From Chrysochromulina parva (lineage: Eukaryota; Haptophyta; Prymnesiales; Chrysochromulinaceae): a stretch of DNA of 24,393 nucleotides. A program made the position numbers and the translations under genes. Location of the stretch: NCBI GenBank assembly GCA_002887195.1, contig PJAB01000541.1:1-24393 (forward strand), in the 5' to 3' direction. The first letter of the stretch is position 1; each line of letters begins with the position of its first letter. This document shows, piece after piece, positions 7,965-16,926 of the stretch. The notes under the pieces were generated by a model, which was not told the DNA's origin, did not search any database, and saw nothing but the letters and a program-made list of their open reading frames with translations.

Positions 7965-10040
7965 TCAGAACCCCATGGCTTCGCCGTTGTCGTCGGGCAT
8001 GGTGAAGACGTTGGTTTCCTCCTGCTCCATATTCGCGGCCGCGACGGCCTCGGCGCGCGCGCGCTGTTGCATGTCGACCTTGCAGCGCAGCAGCTTGTGC
8101 AGGTCCTTGAACATCTTGACCTGCTTGGCGTTCGGGCCTTGGTTCTCCTTGATGCGCTTCTGCCGGTCGCGCAGCTCCTTGCTCGCGGCGTCCTGCTGCT
8201 TAATCTTGTAAGCGTACAGCTCCTTGTACGAGCGGACCTGGGTGCCGTCGGGCAAGGTGCGCCGGAAGCGGCCCGCGCGCTCGTCATTGGAGCGCTGCAG
8301 CTTGACCGTCTCGATCTGTCCCAAGGACTCGTAGTAGTACACGTTCGACTCCTCGTGCGCCGCCTCCTTGAGCGCCACCTCCGCCTCCGCCCTGACCGTC
8401 CCTAAGTCGGAATCGATGCCGGCCTTGGTGTTGTTGTACAGCGTTTTCTTCTCGAGGTAGCCCGTCTCCTTGTCGCGCACGTCGGTGCGCATCTTGCGCA
8501 GCTTGACGATCTGCGGCGCGAGCTTGTTCTTGTGCCGCTTGATCTTGTCGTTGATCTCGGCAACCACCGCGGAGAGCTCCTCGAGGGTCTTCCCTTTGAC
8601 CTCATCCACCTCCGCCTTGGCGGCCGACACCTTCTCGAGCTCCTCCTGCGTGTGGCCGTAGCCAGTAAGGCCGCGCCGCGCCTCAACCTCGCCGAGCGTC
8701 GCGGCGAGCGCGCGCTCCTGCTGGCGCAGCAGCCCTTCCGTACGGCTCACCACGCCCCACTCCGCGCGGATCTCAGAAAGCTCCGCGCGGTAGCGCTTGT
8801 ACACCGCCGTCTTGCCGCGCAGCTCGGACGCGTACTTGCGGAATTCGTCGCCCTTGAGCACGGGCCGATCGCTCACCTTGGCGAGGTCGCCCGCCTTCTC
8901 GGCGAGCTCCGCCTCGATGCCGGCGCGCTCGCGCCCTACCGTCGCCAGCCGCTGCGCGATCGCCTCACGCTTCTTGGCCACAAGCGTCGCCTGCTGCCGG
9001 AACATGGCCAGCTTGTCGTCGGGGTTGATGTTCTGCGCGCGCTTGCGCTCCTCGAGTTGCTGCACGGCGCGCGCCATCTGCTTCTGCTGCTGCTCCATCT
9101 GTGCCACCTCCACCTCGTTGACGGACGGCTCAGCAAGCACCTGCTGCAGCTCCTCCATGCGCCGCTGCTTTAGCTGGATCTCCTTGGGCAGCGTCTCGAG
9201 CGCGCGCTGCTCGAGGCTGTCGACCTCGCGCTCGAGCGCCTCGAGCGTCTGGCGCGCGTCCTGCGAGCTCGACGAGCGCTCGGAGCGCTGCGCGTTCAGC
9301 CGCTCCACCATCCCGTTCAGCCGCGCCTCTGCCTGCAGCAGCTGCGCCTTTTGGTCCTTCAGCCGGTCCTGCAGCTTCACCTGCTCGTCCTGCTGCAGCC
9401 GCAGCTTGTGCGTCGCCTCGAACATCTCCTCGAAGCGCTCGTGGTCGGCGAGCTTCGTCTTCAGGTTCTCGACCTTCTGCTCGAGCATGCCCTTGTCCTC
9501 CTCCATCTGCATGATCGCCTTCTTGATCTCGTTGGGCGAGATGAGCTGCGACTTGTACTTATCCGACGTCTTGTGCACCTCCTTGAACTCCTCCTGCAGG
9601 TCCTTGTAGTTCTGGTAGACTTCGACGACCTCCTCGTCGGTGAACATGTGTTCGGGCACCTCCACGTTGACCAGGAATCGCGCCAGGTACGCGCGCTTCT
9701 GCAGCTCAGGCAGCCGCTGCAGCATCCACGCGAGCATCGGGTAGATGAGCTGCGGCTCGCCGTGGAGCAGCGCCGCCTTGGCCTGCTGCATCTCGATCGA
9801 GATCTTGTAGTTAAGCACCCGCATGAATTCGAGCATGCGCGTCGCCGTCGCGTCAGGCGTCTCGTCGCGCAGGTCAATGCGGTGCTGAGACGACAGGTTT
9901 GCCATCACCTCGTTGACCACTTCGAGAAGCTCGAAAGGCGACTTTTCGTCGAAAGCAACCATGGTCAGCTGCATCTGGAAGGGTGGATCGTTGAGCCGGT
10001 CGACGATGAACTGGAGCTCGCCGCCCATCTGGCCCGCCAT
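7965..10040 (-). CDS. IFT81: Intraflagellar transport protein 81 (IFT81), 691 aa
   Basis: This is a full-length IFT-B core subunit, close to the usual length of about 676-700 aa. The N-terminal calponin-homology-like domain (about 1-130) starts with ELQFIVDRLNDPPF and ends with the highly conserved block LQRLPELQKRAYLARFLV (about 108-125). In studied organisms this domain binds tubulin as cargo together with IFT74. The rest is almost entirely charged, heptad-rich coiled coil, where the IFT74 partner packs. It acts in building and maintaining cilia. The gene is a single uninterrupted frame. The ATG at 10040 gives MAGQMGGELQF, directly before the conserved domain. It is divergent from the gene starting at 10235. 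Large opposite-strand frames across it are shadows of the coiled-coil codon pattern. Confidence 0.95.
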   Translation of the reverse strand: MAGQMGGELQFIVDRLNDPPFQMQLTMVAFDEKSPFELLEVVNEVMANLSSQHRIDLRDETPDATATRMLEFMRVLNYKISIEMQQAKAALLHGEPQLIYPMLAWMLQRLPELQKRAYLARFLVNVEVPEHMFTDEEVVEVYQNYKDLQEEFKEVHKTSDKYKSQLISPNEIKKAIMQMEEDKGMLEQKVENLKTKLADHERFEEMFEATHKLRLQQDEQVKLQDRLKDQKAQLLQAEARLNGMVERLNAQRSERSSSSQDARQTLEALEREVDSLEQRALETLPKEIQLKQRRMEELQQVLAEPSVNEVEVAQMEQQQKQMARAVQQLEERKRAQNINPDDKLAMFRQQATLVAKKREAIAQRLATVGRERAGIEAELAEKAGDLAKVSDRPVLKGDEFRKYASELRGKTAVYKRYRAELSEIRAEWGVVSRTEGLLRQQERALAATLGEVEARRGLTGYGHTQEELEKVSAAKAEVDEVKGKTLEELSAVVAEINDKIKRHKNKLAPQIVKLRKMRTDVRDKETGYLEKKTLYNNTKAGIDSDLGTVRAEAEVALKEAAHEESNVYYYESLGQIETVKLQRSNDERAGRFRRTLPDGTQVRSYKELYAYKIKQQDAASKELRDRQKRIKENQGPNAKQVKMFKDLHKLLRCKVDMQQRARAEAVAAANMEQEETNVFTMPDDNGEAMGF

Positions 10041-10234
10041 AGCACGCAGTGCGGCGCCAGCAAGAAGGCCGTTTGCACTCCAAGAATTCGCTGAGAACAG
10101 CGCTCTGGCACACTGTGAACAGTGAATTAGCCGCCTGGCCGTTCGTCGCGCTACAGCCGTTCGTTCCCCTGCGTGTTTCGTCTCCTTCGAACGAATTCCA
10201 TGTTAGCTTCCATATTTGGCAACCCAGACCTTCA
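10041..10234. promoter_or_regulatory. Short divergent promoter region (IFT81 / glycosyltransferase-like)
   Basis: Only 194 bp separate the two divergent start codons. A perfect inverted repeat CACTGT-GA-ACAGTG lies at 10111-10124, between the two genes, and could be a dimeric factor site. I see no TATA box and no clear RFX X-box. Confidence 0.35.
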
Positions 10235-12088
10235 ATGGCGGCCGAGGTCGCTGAAGTGCACGTCCGCAGCAGCAACAGCACAGTGCTGAACGCTGACACG
10301 CACCTGCATCACCAACATCACCTGAGCCCGCATCGCCACTCAAGTGGTTCGAACGACATCCCTCAATTGCAGCGCCACCTCAACACCGCCTGGGCAAGCC
10401 ATGCAATCGTCGGCCCCAACAATGTGACAGTCGTGGAGGCCTCAGCCGGTCGTTGGTTCCCGCATGGCAGCTGTGCCTCTCCCGAACTCTGGCTATTTCT
10501 GAGCGGACACGCCCGAACCTTTGCATGGACGGCGCCCTTTTTTGCCCGCTTCGCCAGCGCCACAACCTCCGACTGCGCCTTCATCGTCGCAGCCGTGCCC
10601 GACGAGCTCGACGCACCGCTGAAGGACTCGACGCCCGGCGGTGCCTACGGCCGCGTCGACCATGCTGCGCTCGCGAGCGCATTCGGTCCAAATCCGGAAG
10701 TGGCCGCCCTTTTGCAACGGGTGGCGATTACGTCCTTGGTCAATCGCGCAGGTGCTCCGGCTGTGTGTTACGCTGTGCTGCGCCGTCGAGGCGCGATCAA
10801 CAATTACCCCGCGGCCCTCGCCTTCGGCTGGCACGCAGTATGGGCTCTCGCCCAATGGGCGAGCTGGCATCATGGCATCGAGCCCGATCCGAGCTCGATT
10901 GTCATCCGCACGCGGCCCGACGTCTTGCTCACTCTCCCGCTCGAGCTGGCGAGCCTGCGTCGGTACGTGGCGCATGGGAGGCACGGTCGGCACCTGATGC
11001 TCGGTCAGGCGGTCAAGCGCGCCACCGGCTCCAACCTCGCGCAGTCCGACGTGCACGCCATCTTCTCCTTTGGCTCCTACGAGGCTGACGTGGCAAAGCC
11101 TCTTGAGCGCGCGGGCGACCGTCGTCTCGAGCCACGCCACGGTCTCCTCTGGTGGCAGCGGGGGTTTGCGTCCGGGTGGGGCTACGGGCGCGCTGTGGAC
11201 GTGTGGGCCAAGGACGCGAGACGCTTCGGGCGACCGTTGGGTCCGCTGTCACATGCCGTCGAGGCGCTCTTTGAACAGTCTGGGCATGAGGCTGGGCTTC
11301 ACGGCGATCAACTGGGAGGTCGTCCGGGAGGCGATCGCATGTGGTTCGGCAACGCGAATGGCAGCTCCACGAGCATGGGCGATGGCGCTCACGAAAACGC
11401 CTCTCAGGAGAGCAAGAGTCCGATGGAGCGGTGCGTCAACAGCTGCCTCTGCTTGGACGGCGTGAGCACCACGTGCCAGCGACCTTCGTGCCTCGTCACG
11501 GTCGCAGAGAGCCTGGTTGTTAAAACGGATGCATGCAACGTTCAGCGGCATCTTGCTGCGATCAACGCCACCAGCCGCGCCAGTGCTGGGCCCATTGCGC
11601 CTTGTGTGCTTCGGGGTCCGCTGCCATGGCCCCCAAACCGCGACGATGCGGCGGGCGAGGTGCTCATGGCTACCACGCGGTTCGACCTTGCAGCCAGTGT
11701 CAGCTGCTACTGCGCGGCGGAGACGACGACGCCCGAGGCCATTGCCAGTGGCGCGCTCGTATGCAGTGACAACGAGCGCGGGCTACGTGGAAGCCACTGC
11801 TTCCGCGCGAGAGATGTCAGCAGCGCAGGCGCAAAGCTCCTCGCCAACAACAAGAAGGTCGCCGTTGGCCACTATCGGTGCAAGAGCGGCGCGCGTCTCG
11901 AGCCCGAGGCTGTTACTGTGAAGAGCGGCGCGCGTCTCGAGCCCGAGGCTTTCACTGTGTCAAAAGCGCCAGCACAGCATCCTTCACTCGGCGTGTCACG
12001 CGGCGTGTGGCCGGAGGGCTGCAACGGCCCTCAATTTGCCGCACCGCAGCCGGTCGTGACGATTGCGACGTGTTTCGTCGCCAAATAG
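10235..12088 (+). CDS. Probable glycosyltransferase-like protein, 617 aa
   Basis: I do not recognise a named family with certainty. The first half looks like a compact globular enzyme: a strand ELWLFLSGHARTFAW near residue 84, then NNYPAALAFGWHAVW, an acidic-basic signature IVIRTRPDVLLTL near 223, and SDVHAIFSFGS near 271. The order resembles predicted Golgi-type glycosyltransferases that carry an R-x-R-P-D motif. The second half is Cys-rich (CVNSCLCLDG, CYCAAE, CSDNERG, HCF), followed by a 13-residue tandem duplication near the C-terminus. The frame extends upstream of ATG 10235 without an ATG, and 10235 leaves a compact intergenic region against IFT81. No clear signal peptide is visible, which argues against a simple secreted form unless an exon is missed. 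The CDS is likely and the function weakly supported. Confidence 0.6.
   Translation: MAAEVAEVHVRSSNSTVLNADTHLHHQHHLSPHRHSSGSNDIPQLQRHLNTAWASHAIVGPNNVTVVEASAGRWFPHGSCASPELWLFLSGHARTFAWTAPFFARFASATTSDCAFIVAAVPDELDAPLKDSTPGGAYGRVDHAALASAFGPNPEVAALLQRVAITSLVNRAGAPAVCYAVLRRRGAINNYPAALAFGWHAVWALAQWASWHHGIEPDPSSIVIRTRPDVLLTLPLELASLRRYVAHGRHGRHLMLGQAVKRATGSNLAQSDVHAIFSFGSYEADVAKPLERAGDRRLEPRHGLLWWQRGFASGWGYGRAVDVWAKDARRFGRPLGPLSHAVEALFEQSGHEAGLHGDQLGGRPGGDRMWFGNANGSSTSMGDGAHENASQESKSPMERCVNSCLCLDGVSTTCQRPSCLVTVAESLVVKTDACNVQRHLAAINATSRASAGPIAPCVLRGPLPWPPNRDDAAGEVLMATTRFDLAASVSCYCAAETTTPEAIASGALVCSDNERGLRGSHCFRARDVSSAGAKLLANNKKVAVGHYRCKSGARLEPEAVTVKSGARLEPEAFTVSKAPAQHPSLGVSRGVWPEGCNGPQFAAPQPVVTIATCFVAK
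11882..11959 (+). repeat. 39-bp in-frame tandem duplication
   Basis: Two adjacent 39-bp copies (11882-11920 and 11921-11959) differ at only two bases. They encode KSGARLEPEAVTV and KSGARLEPEAFTV, which points to a recent in-frame duplication. Confidence 0.95.
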
Positions 12089-12173
12089 TCGCCAAATAGA
12101 TCAGGGTCGGTGACGAGCTCGTTTACGCAAATAGCCGACAACCCGTGTCGTGCCGCACCCACACTGAAATACC

Positions 12174-12215
12174 GGCACGGCGCGCGCCCGGCACGGCGCG
12201 CGCCCGGCACGGCGC
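12174..12215 (+). repeat. 16-bp GC-rich tandem repeat upstream of the cyclase-like gene
   Basis: The unit GGCACGGCGCGCGCCC occurs at 12174-12189 and 12190-12205, with a partial third copy to 12215. It lies in the 223-bp gap before ATG 12312. Just upstream, an 11-bp duplication TCGCCAAATAG covers the previous gene's stop codon (12078-12099). Confidence 0.9.
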
Positions 12216-12311
12216 CACGTTGCAGACAACTCGAGAAAGCTGCGTTTTGCATCCTGGGAGGGCGGCGTTGGAGTGTGGGTGAAGCGTTGGGAGCGGCCTT
12301 CACCGGAGCCC

Positions 12312-14318
12312 ATGGAGCGCATGTCCGCCAACGGCGACTGCCTCCCTCCTGAGCTCAAGGCGGCAGAGCCCCAAACGGAGCCGATGACGGTCGACGAGTA
12401 TATGATGCAGCACATCCCCGGGATTGAGGCGGAGATTAATCTGTTCCTCGAAGCTCTGATGGCCGCTCGTCCTGCGAATTCCATCCAATTCATGGCAGAG
12501 TACTTGTCAAAACGAGGCGGTGGACAGGAGACGCCTCAACGTTCATTGTCGCTCAACGTTGAGGCGGCAAGCGGCGCGTCCCCATCCGAGTCCTTTGCGC
12601 GGCACAGTCCAAACGTTTCGTTTAGGCAAACTAAGGTCAACCGAGATATTGTAATCACGGTTAACCTGAGCGCGAGGGCGCAATGGGTGAAGGCCTTCCT
12701 CGACTGCGATCCGCGGCGGCATTTGTGCGATTATTTCAAGCCGGGCGATGAGCGCGGTCCATTTGGTTATCTGCGTGCCCAAGGCTTGAGGCCACGGGGG
12801 CCGCCTTCCCACCACTTTGCAGTTTGGCGGCCGACGAGTCTCGACGCGATGCGGATGCTCTTCGACGGCTCGGCCTGTGGAAAGGCCCTCAACATCAAGG
12901 GCAAGTCAGCCAGGAGCGGCATCCTGTCTGGCTTTGTGCCCTTCTTGCAGATTGACAACGAGGCCGACAAGGGCAAGGTGGGCACGTCTCCGTCGGACGC
13001 GCGCAGCCGGGTCTTCTTCCGCACGAAGGCGGCGCGCGACAGCGTACGAGCGCGACTCGAGCCCATACTCGCCGAAATAGAGGCGCGTGCTACCAAAGCC
13101 ACGCAGCTGATGACCGGCTGGAAGTTGGGCAAAATGGCGCTCGACGAGTATCAACGCGATGAATGTCTGCATGACTTGGGCTTGCTGTGGAAGATGAAGG
13201 CGGGGCATGAAACGCTGATCGACATCGATGAGCACGCGCGGCCCGAGGTGCCCGCGCTTAACCAGGCGTATGGGCTCGACATGCCCGAGAGACTCCTCTG
13301 GCAAGCCTTTGTGGTGCGTCAAGACATCAGCCATCCGCCCGGCTGGGAACCGGGCCGACCGAGCGAGCCAGCGTTCATGGACCTGAATATGCAGGCGATG
13401 CGCGAGAAGAAGAAGCCGCTGGCCGCCATCTGGCAGTACGACCGCGAGAACCCTATGAACCCTCGGGGACTGCTGATGGCCCACGAAGAGGAGATTGGGG
13501 TACGGCCAGTCGCCTCCGACATCGACGCCTTCCTCATTGGCAGTAAGGGGATGGAAGTCGGTCCTCCGCTGCCCGACGACCAGCTCAAGCTTGCGCATTG
13601 GTGCATCACCAACGTGGCCGGCGTGCTCGAGACGCCCATGTCGCAGGGGTGGACCAAGCGATGGCTCGACGTGCTGAAGCACGAGACAGTCATCAACGCG
13701 GTGCCGAAACACTCGATGCCAGAGTTCGGCTACGGAGATACGCGCTCGTACGACATCATCGTCAAGATCGTGCAGCGGCTCAACTTCTCGGGCGCCGTGC
13801 GCCACGGCGCCGAGTGCTTCAATTTCTATTTCCCACAGGAGCTGGATACGGAGTTCCTCGTGTGCTGGGAAGGATTCAAGGATTACGTGCCGCTGAACGT
13901 GCCGTGGGCCTACGTGGACCAGGCCGGCCTCAAGCACTTCCTGATGGCGCGCTTGGAGGAGGGCTACTCATTCCCTCTCAATCCCAAGTGGATCCTGTGC
14001 GACCCGGGCTTCCGCGACATTTTCGACGTGATGCAGAGCGCGCCGCACGCGCAGGAGTCGCTCGAGTCTTGGCTGCCCGCTGATCTCCGCAAGCGGATCA
14101 ACGAGTTGCTGAAAGCCTACCCTGAAGGCTTCAAGCCCGTCGCGAAGGAGGGCGAGAGCATGATCATGATCGACAATGACATGGCTGAATGGGAGCTCAG
14201 GCGCCACGCGGCCCTCGCGCGCGCCAAGGCCAAGCTCAAGGCTATCCACAAGTTCAACATGCTTATCCGAAGAAGATCGATGGATACGGGATTTCCCGCC
14301 GTTGCTCCCCTGTCTTAG
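12312..14318 (+). CDS. Class II (edema-factor/CyaA-type) adenylyl cyclase-like protein with N-terminal RIIa/DPY-30-like docking motif, 668 aa
   Basis: Residues 26-66 look like an RIIa/DPY-30 dimerisation-docking fold: an alpha-helical run, then INLFLEALMAARPANSIQFM and AEYL. The central and C-terminal parts match the catalytic architecture of class II adenylyl cyclases, which make cAMP from ATP. GKALNIKGKS supplies two lysines seven apart (K191, K198) and is followed by GFVPF. SDIDAFLIG supplies the metal-binding D-x-D pair (D403, D405). RHGAECFNF supplies His498, Glu501 and Asn504 in the expected i, i+3, i+6 spacing. All expected catalytic positions are filled, so activity is plausible. A basic amphipathic helix at 629-655 could bind calmodulin (inference). 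There is no signal peptide or toxin-delivery domain, so it is an intracellular signalling enzyme rather than a secreted toxin. There is no intron, and base composition is like its neighbours. ATG 12312 is the first ATG in frame; 12321 is an alternative. Confidence 0.8.
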   Translation: MERMSANGDCLPPELKAAEPQTEPMTVDEYMMQHIPGIEAEINLFLEALMAARPANSIQFMAEYLSKRGGGQETPQRSLSLNVEAASGASPSESFARHSPNVSFRQTKVNRDIVITVNLSARAQWVKAFLDCDPRRHLCDYFKPGDERGPFGYLRAQGLRPRGPPSHHFAVWRPTSLDAMRMLFDGSACGKALNIKGKSARSGILSGFVPFLQIDNEADKGKVGTSPSDARSRVFFRTKAARDSVRARLEPILAEIEARATKATQLMTGWKLGKMALDEYQRDECLHDLGLLWKMKAGHETLIDIDEHARPEVPALNQAYGLDMPERLLWQAFVVRQDISHPPGWEPGRPSEPAFMDLNMQAMREKKKPLAAIWQYDRENPMNPRGLLMAHEEEIGVRPVASDIDAFLIGSKGMEVGPPLPDDQLKLAHWCITNVAGVLETPMSQGWTKRWLDVLKHETVINAVPKHSMPEFGYGDTRSYDIIVKIVQRLNFSGAVRHGAECFNFYFPQELDTEFLVCWEGFKDYVPLNVPWAYVDQAGLKHFLMARLEEGYSFPLNPKWILCDPGFRDIFDVMQSAPHAQESLESWLPADLRKRINELLKAYPEGFKPVAKEGESMIMIDNDMAEWELRRHAALARAKAKLKAIHKFNMLIRRRSMDTGFPAVAPLS

Positions 14319-15250
14319 CACCCACGGCGTTGATTGTCGAGCGCACGTAGCAGTGCACTGTACGTTTTACCTCATAATTCATGTTGTACGGTTGTTGATG
14401 TTGAGTACGGTCCGCATGCGTCCCGAGTTGTATCGGTAGGCCACAGCACCCGCCGCACGCGCGCCCTCCACGCGAGCGCGCGTCGACGGGTGCGCCCGGC
14501 CCACTATGTCGTAGAACACGCACCATAGGGTAATTTCTAATTACCTGAGTGTTGAAACCCTCCCCCAAGGTCAAAATCTCGCGCCGCGGCCGGTCGGCGT
14601 TGCGCGCTCGCGTGTCGCGAGACCGCGAGAGTCAGAGTGGAGCGAGACCGAGACGCGAGAGCGAGCACCCGGCGTGCGAGCCCGCACCCGGGGCGCCCCC
14701 GCGCCGGCGGCGGGGACCCCGCGGGGTACAAGTAAACGTTTCTCTTCGTCTGCTCACTGCCGGTTTGTGGTTAGGCGTCGGTCAAGGCGTCGGTAACTAT
14801 GGTATTTGGTTTTATCGGGTTATGCTTATCGTTATGGGCGTATGGCTTATGCGCGCCGCGCGGCGCGCGCCGCCCGGCGCGCGCGCCTCGCCGGACGCCG
14901 GTCGCCTCGCCGCGCCGCCCGCCTTCGCCGGCCCCTGCCTAACGATTTTTTCAGACGTTGCGACGTGCCCGCACGCATACGCTGGGCGGGATCGGTGGAG
15001 CGGCGGGCGGATGATGTCGGTACCAAGTTCGGCGATCGTTACCGACATAAAGCGTCCGAGAGCGCCCGCCGCGTGGGCGGTGCCCGCGGAGAAGTGTGCG
15101 TTACACAACGAGTGCACTGTTGCAAAAAACGGGGCGAACCCGGGCGCCGGGGAGCGACAACTCGCTCGTGCTCGTCCGGTGTGGGCGCTATGCCGCCGTA
15201 GCATTCTCTAGCATAGATTCATTCTGTCGCGAGCTTATCGCGAGCCGCCC
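14319..15250. other. 0.9-kb GC-rich spacer
   Basis: This is the convergent 3' region between the cyclase-like gene and the BTB gene. It holds a short tandem repeat AAGGCGTCGGT-type unit (about 14774-14796) and a run rich in TTATG (about 14815-14853). A dense CG/GC palindromic block follows (about 14854-14890). A 220-codon plus-strand frame (14549-15211) encodes a hydrophobic stretch but has no recognisable domain, so it is not called. Confidence 0.4.
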
Positions 15251-16675
15251 TCATCGGTAGTAGAGCAACTTCATCCAATGCTCCGCTCGATCGATCTTAT
15301 TGGAATCGAGCTCGATCTCGAGCCCAGCCCGCCAGCCCTCACCATAGTGCCACGAGAGCCGATAATGACCATTCTCGTCGACCCGATCCTCGTCGTCACC
15401 GTTGTGCAGCCCGGAGCCGAGCGTATCAGCGGAGGAGAGGCTGACCTTCTCGACGCGCGAGAAGCCAAATGAGCCCCCGGGCTCGTCGCCCTCCTCCTCG
15501 TCGTCCCCGTGCTCGACGCAGAAGTACCAGTGGACGCCGTTGGCCTCATGGGTGCGATTGCCGAGCGTTCGCTTGCACACCGCTTCTCGGGGCCCGACAG
15601 CGCCGATGGCGATCGAACCGTCGGGCCGCTGGGCACCGACAAAGACATACTCGGCGTCCAGGGGGATGGACTCGATGTTCTCCGGTAGCGGCGCGCCGTG
15701 CTCGGCGTCCGCCACGTACGAGACGCACACGTGCTGGGTCCAGCCATCCAGAAAGCTCCTCGGGAGGTCGCGCTGCACGCCCCGGGGCACGCCACGGGCG
15801 TTCCAAGTTCGCGAGGGCGTTCCATACGACTTGTCCATCATCGAGGGCAGCAGAATCGCGGCCGCGCCGCCAGGTAGCTGCTGGAGGAGGGGGTCCATCA
15901 TGACTCGCTCGCTTACATACTGGCGCGGCAGTTGCGGGTATCGCACAAGGTTCAGCAGCGTCGCGGCCGCCTCTGCGAGCGCCGCGGCGGGCTGCGCTCG
16001 CAGCCAGTCGACGGTGGACTCGAAGACGTCCTCCTCGGGCGCGAGAAGCATGTCCGCCTCGAGAAGATCGCGCATGAAGCGCAGCGGCATGCGCAGAAAC
16101 GTCGAGCCCGCGCGGCACTGCGCAAACTCTTTCAGGACGACCTTCATGGCAGCCTTCTCAAGCGTCGTAATGCTGTAGCGGTCGGCGAGCGTCCACGTCT
16201 CGAGGCTATTCGACGCCTCGAGTCGCAACTGGATGGCGACGGCTGCCGCATGGAGAAGAGAGAGCACCTGCAGGTAGTGAGCACACTCGAGCAGCGGGAT
16301 GATCAGCGACTCGGAGAGTGAGACCTCGCCGACATACACGTATTCCAGGAGCTTCTCGAGCGCGCTCGCGGAGAGGTGGGGAAATTCGATCGGCCCAGCC
16401 GAATCCGACCAGTCAGCCCCCATGCGGCCATGCAGGTAGTCACTGCTGGCCGCCAGGATGTTCCTATGCGCCTCAAAGGTCCTGCCATCGCATGCTCGGA
16501 TTGTGACGTCTGTCAGGCGTCTGTTCCTAAAGTACTCGATCATGCGAGGCGGCTGCGCATGCCCGCCGCTCAAGGTGAGGACCTCTGTCGGCCGCGGCCG
16601 CTTAGGGTTAAGGTTGCGACCGCTGCCCCCACGCAAAGCCAAGGCTGTCACGAGACCGCCGTTCGTCTTCTCCAT
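15251..16675 (-). CDS. BTB-BACK domain protein, 474 aa
   Basis: Residues about 45-140 form a BTB/POZ domain: the RLTDVTI start, FEAHRNILAASSDYL, then LEKLLEYVYVGEVSL and LECAHYLQV. A BACK domain follows, with NSLETWTLADRYS, about 100 residues of helices, and an EEDVFESTVDWLRAQP block. Such proteins are usually substrate adaptors of cullin-3 ubiquitin ligases. The C-terminus (about 305-474) is not a kelch repeat. It looks like a beta-rich domain containing YVFVGAQRPDGSIAIG and HYRLSWHYGEGWRAG, a pattern I associate with algal proteins of unknown function. That half would be the substrate-binding part. The ATG at 16675 is divergent from the PPTase gene. There is no intron or signal peptide. Confidence 0.85.
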   Translation of the reverse strand: MEKTNGGLVTALALRGGSGRNLNPKRPRPTEVLTLSGGHAQPPRMIEYFRNRRLTDVTIRACDGRTFEAHRNILAASSDYLHGRMGADWSDSAGPIEFPHLSASALEKLLEYVYVGEVSLSESLIIPLLECAHYLQVLSLLHAAAVAIQLRLEASNSLETWTLADRYSITTLEKAAMKVVLKEFAQCRAGSTFLRMPLRFMRDLLEADMLLAPEEDVFESTVDWLRAQPAAALAEAAATLLNLVRYPQLPRQYVSERVMMDPLLQQLPGGAAAILLPSMMDKSYGTPSRTWNARGVPRGVQRDLPRSFLDGWTQHVCVSYVADAEHGAPLPENIESIPLDAEYVFVGAQRPDGSIAIGAVGPREAVCKRTLGNRTHEANGVHWYFCVEHGDDEEEGDEPGGSFGFSRVEKVSLSSADTLGSGLHNGDDEDRVDENGHYRLSWHYGEGWRAGLEIELDSNKIDRAEHWMKLLYYR

Positions 16676-16926
16676 TTTCCGAGGTACTCCGTTTTGCAGC
16701 TCCGTTTCCTACTCCGAGGCTCGTCACGTCAGAACGAACGTTTCTTTGAACTCTCATGACCCAGCTTCGACTTGCTTGGCTAGACTTGCGCTTCGTCATT
16801 CATGCAGAAACGCTCGTTTGTCGAGACACGTCCTCGAGCAATCCCTCGAGCCGTCCTCGCGCCCGCCGCCCAGAGGGCGGAGGCACGACCAGAGCCTGAA
16901 ACGAGCCCCTTGCAGGCCCCGAAATC
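16676..16926. promoter_or_regulatory. Divergent promoter region (BTB-BACK / PPTase)
   Basis: These 251 bp separate two divergent ATGs. They contain three CTCCG elements within 16687-16716 and a double CGTCA (16722-16731), which resembles bZIP half-sites. No TATA box is visible. The factor assignment is speculative. Confidence 0.3.

Noticed and set aside
9351..10094. Leu/His-rich antisense frame over IFT81
   Set aside because: It mirrors the coiled-coil codons of IFT81 and has no independent motif.
12906..13937. 343-codon antisense frame over the cyclase-like gene
   Set aside because: It is a shadow; the sense frame has the catalytic motifs.
12312..14318. Reading the cyclase-like gene as a secreted toxin or recent bacterial contamination
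   Set aside because: It has no signal or delivery domain, carries a eukaryotic-type docking motif, and its base composition and surroundings match the other nuclear genes.
14549..15211. 220-codon plus-strand frame with a hydrophobic stretch
   Set aside because: There is no recognisable domain, the composition is extreme and the frame lies in a repeat-rich convergent spacer.
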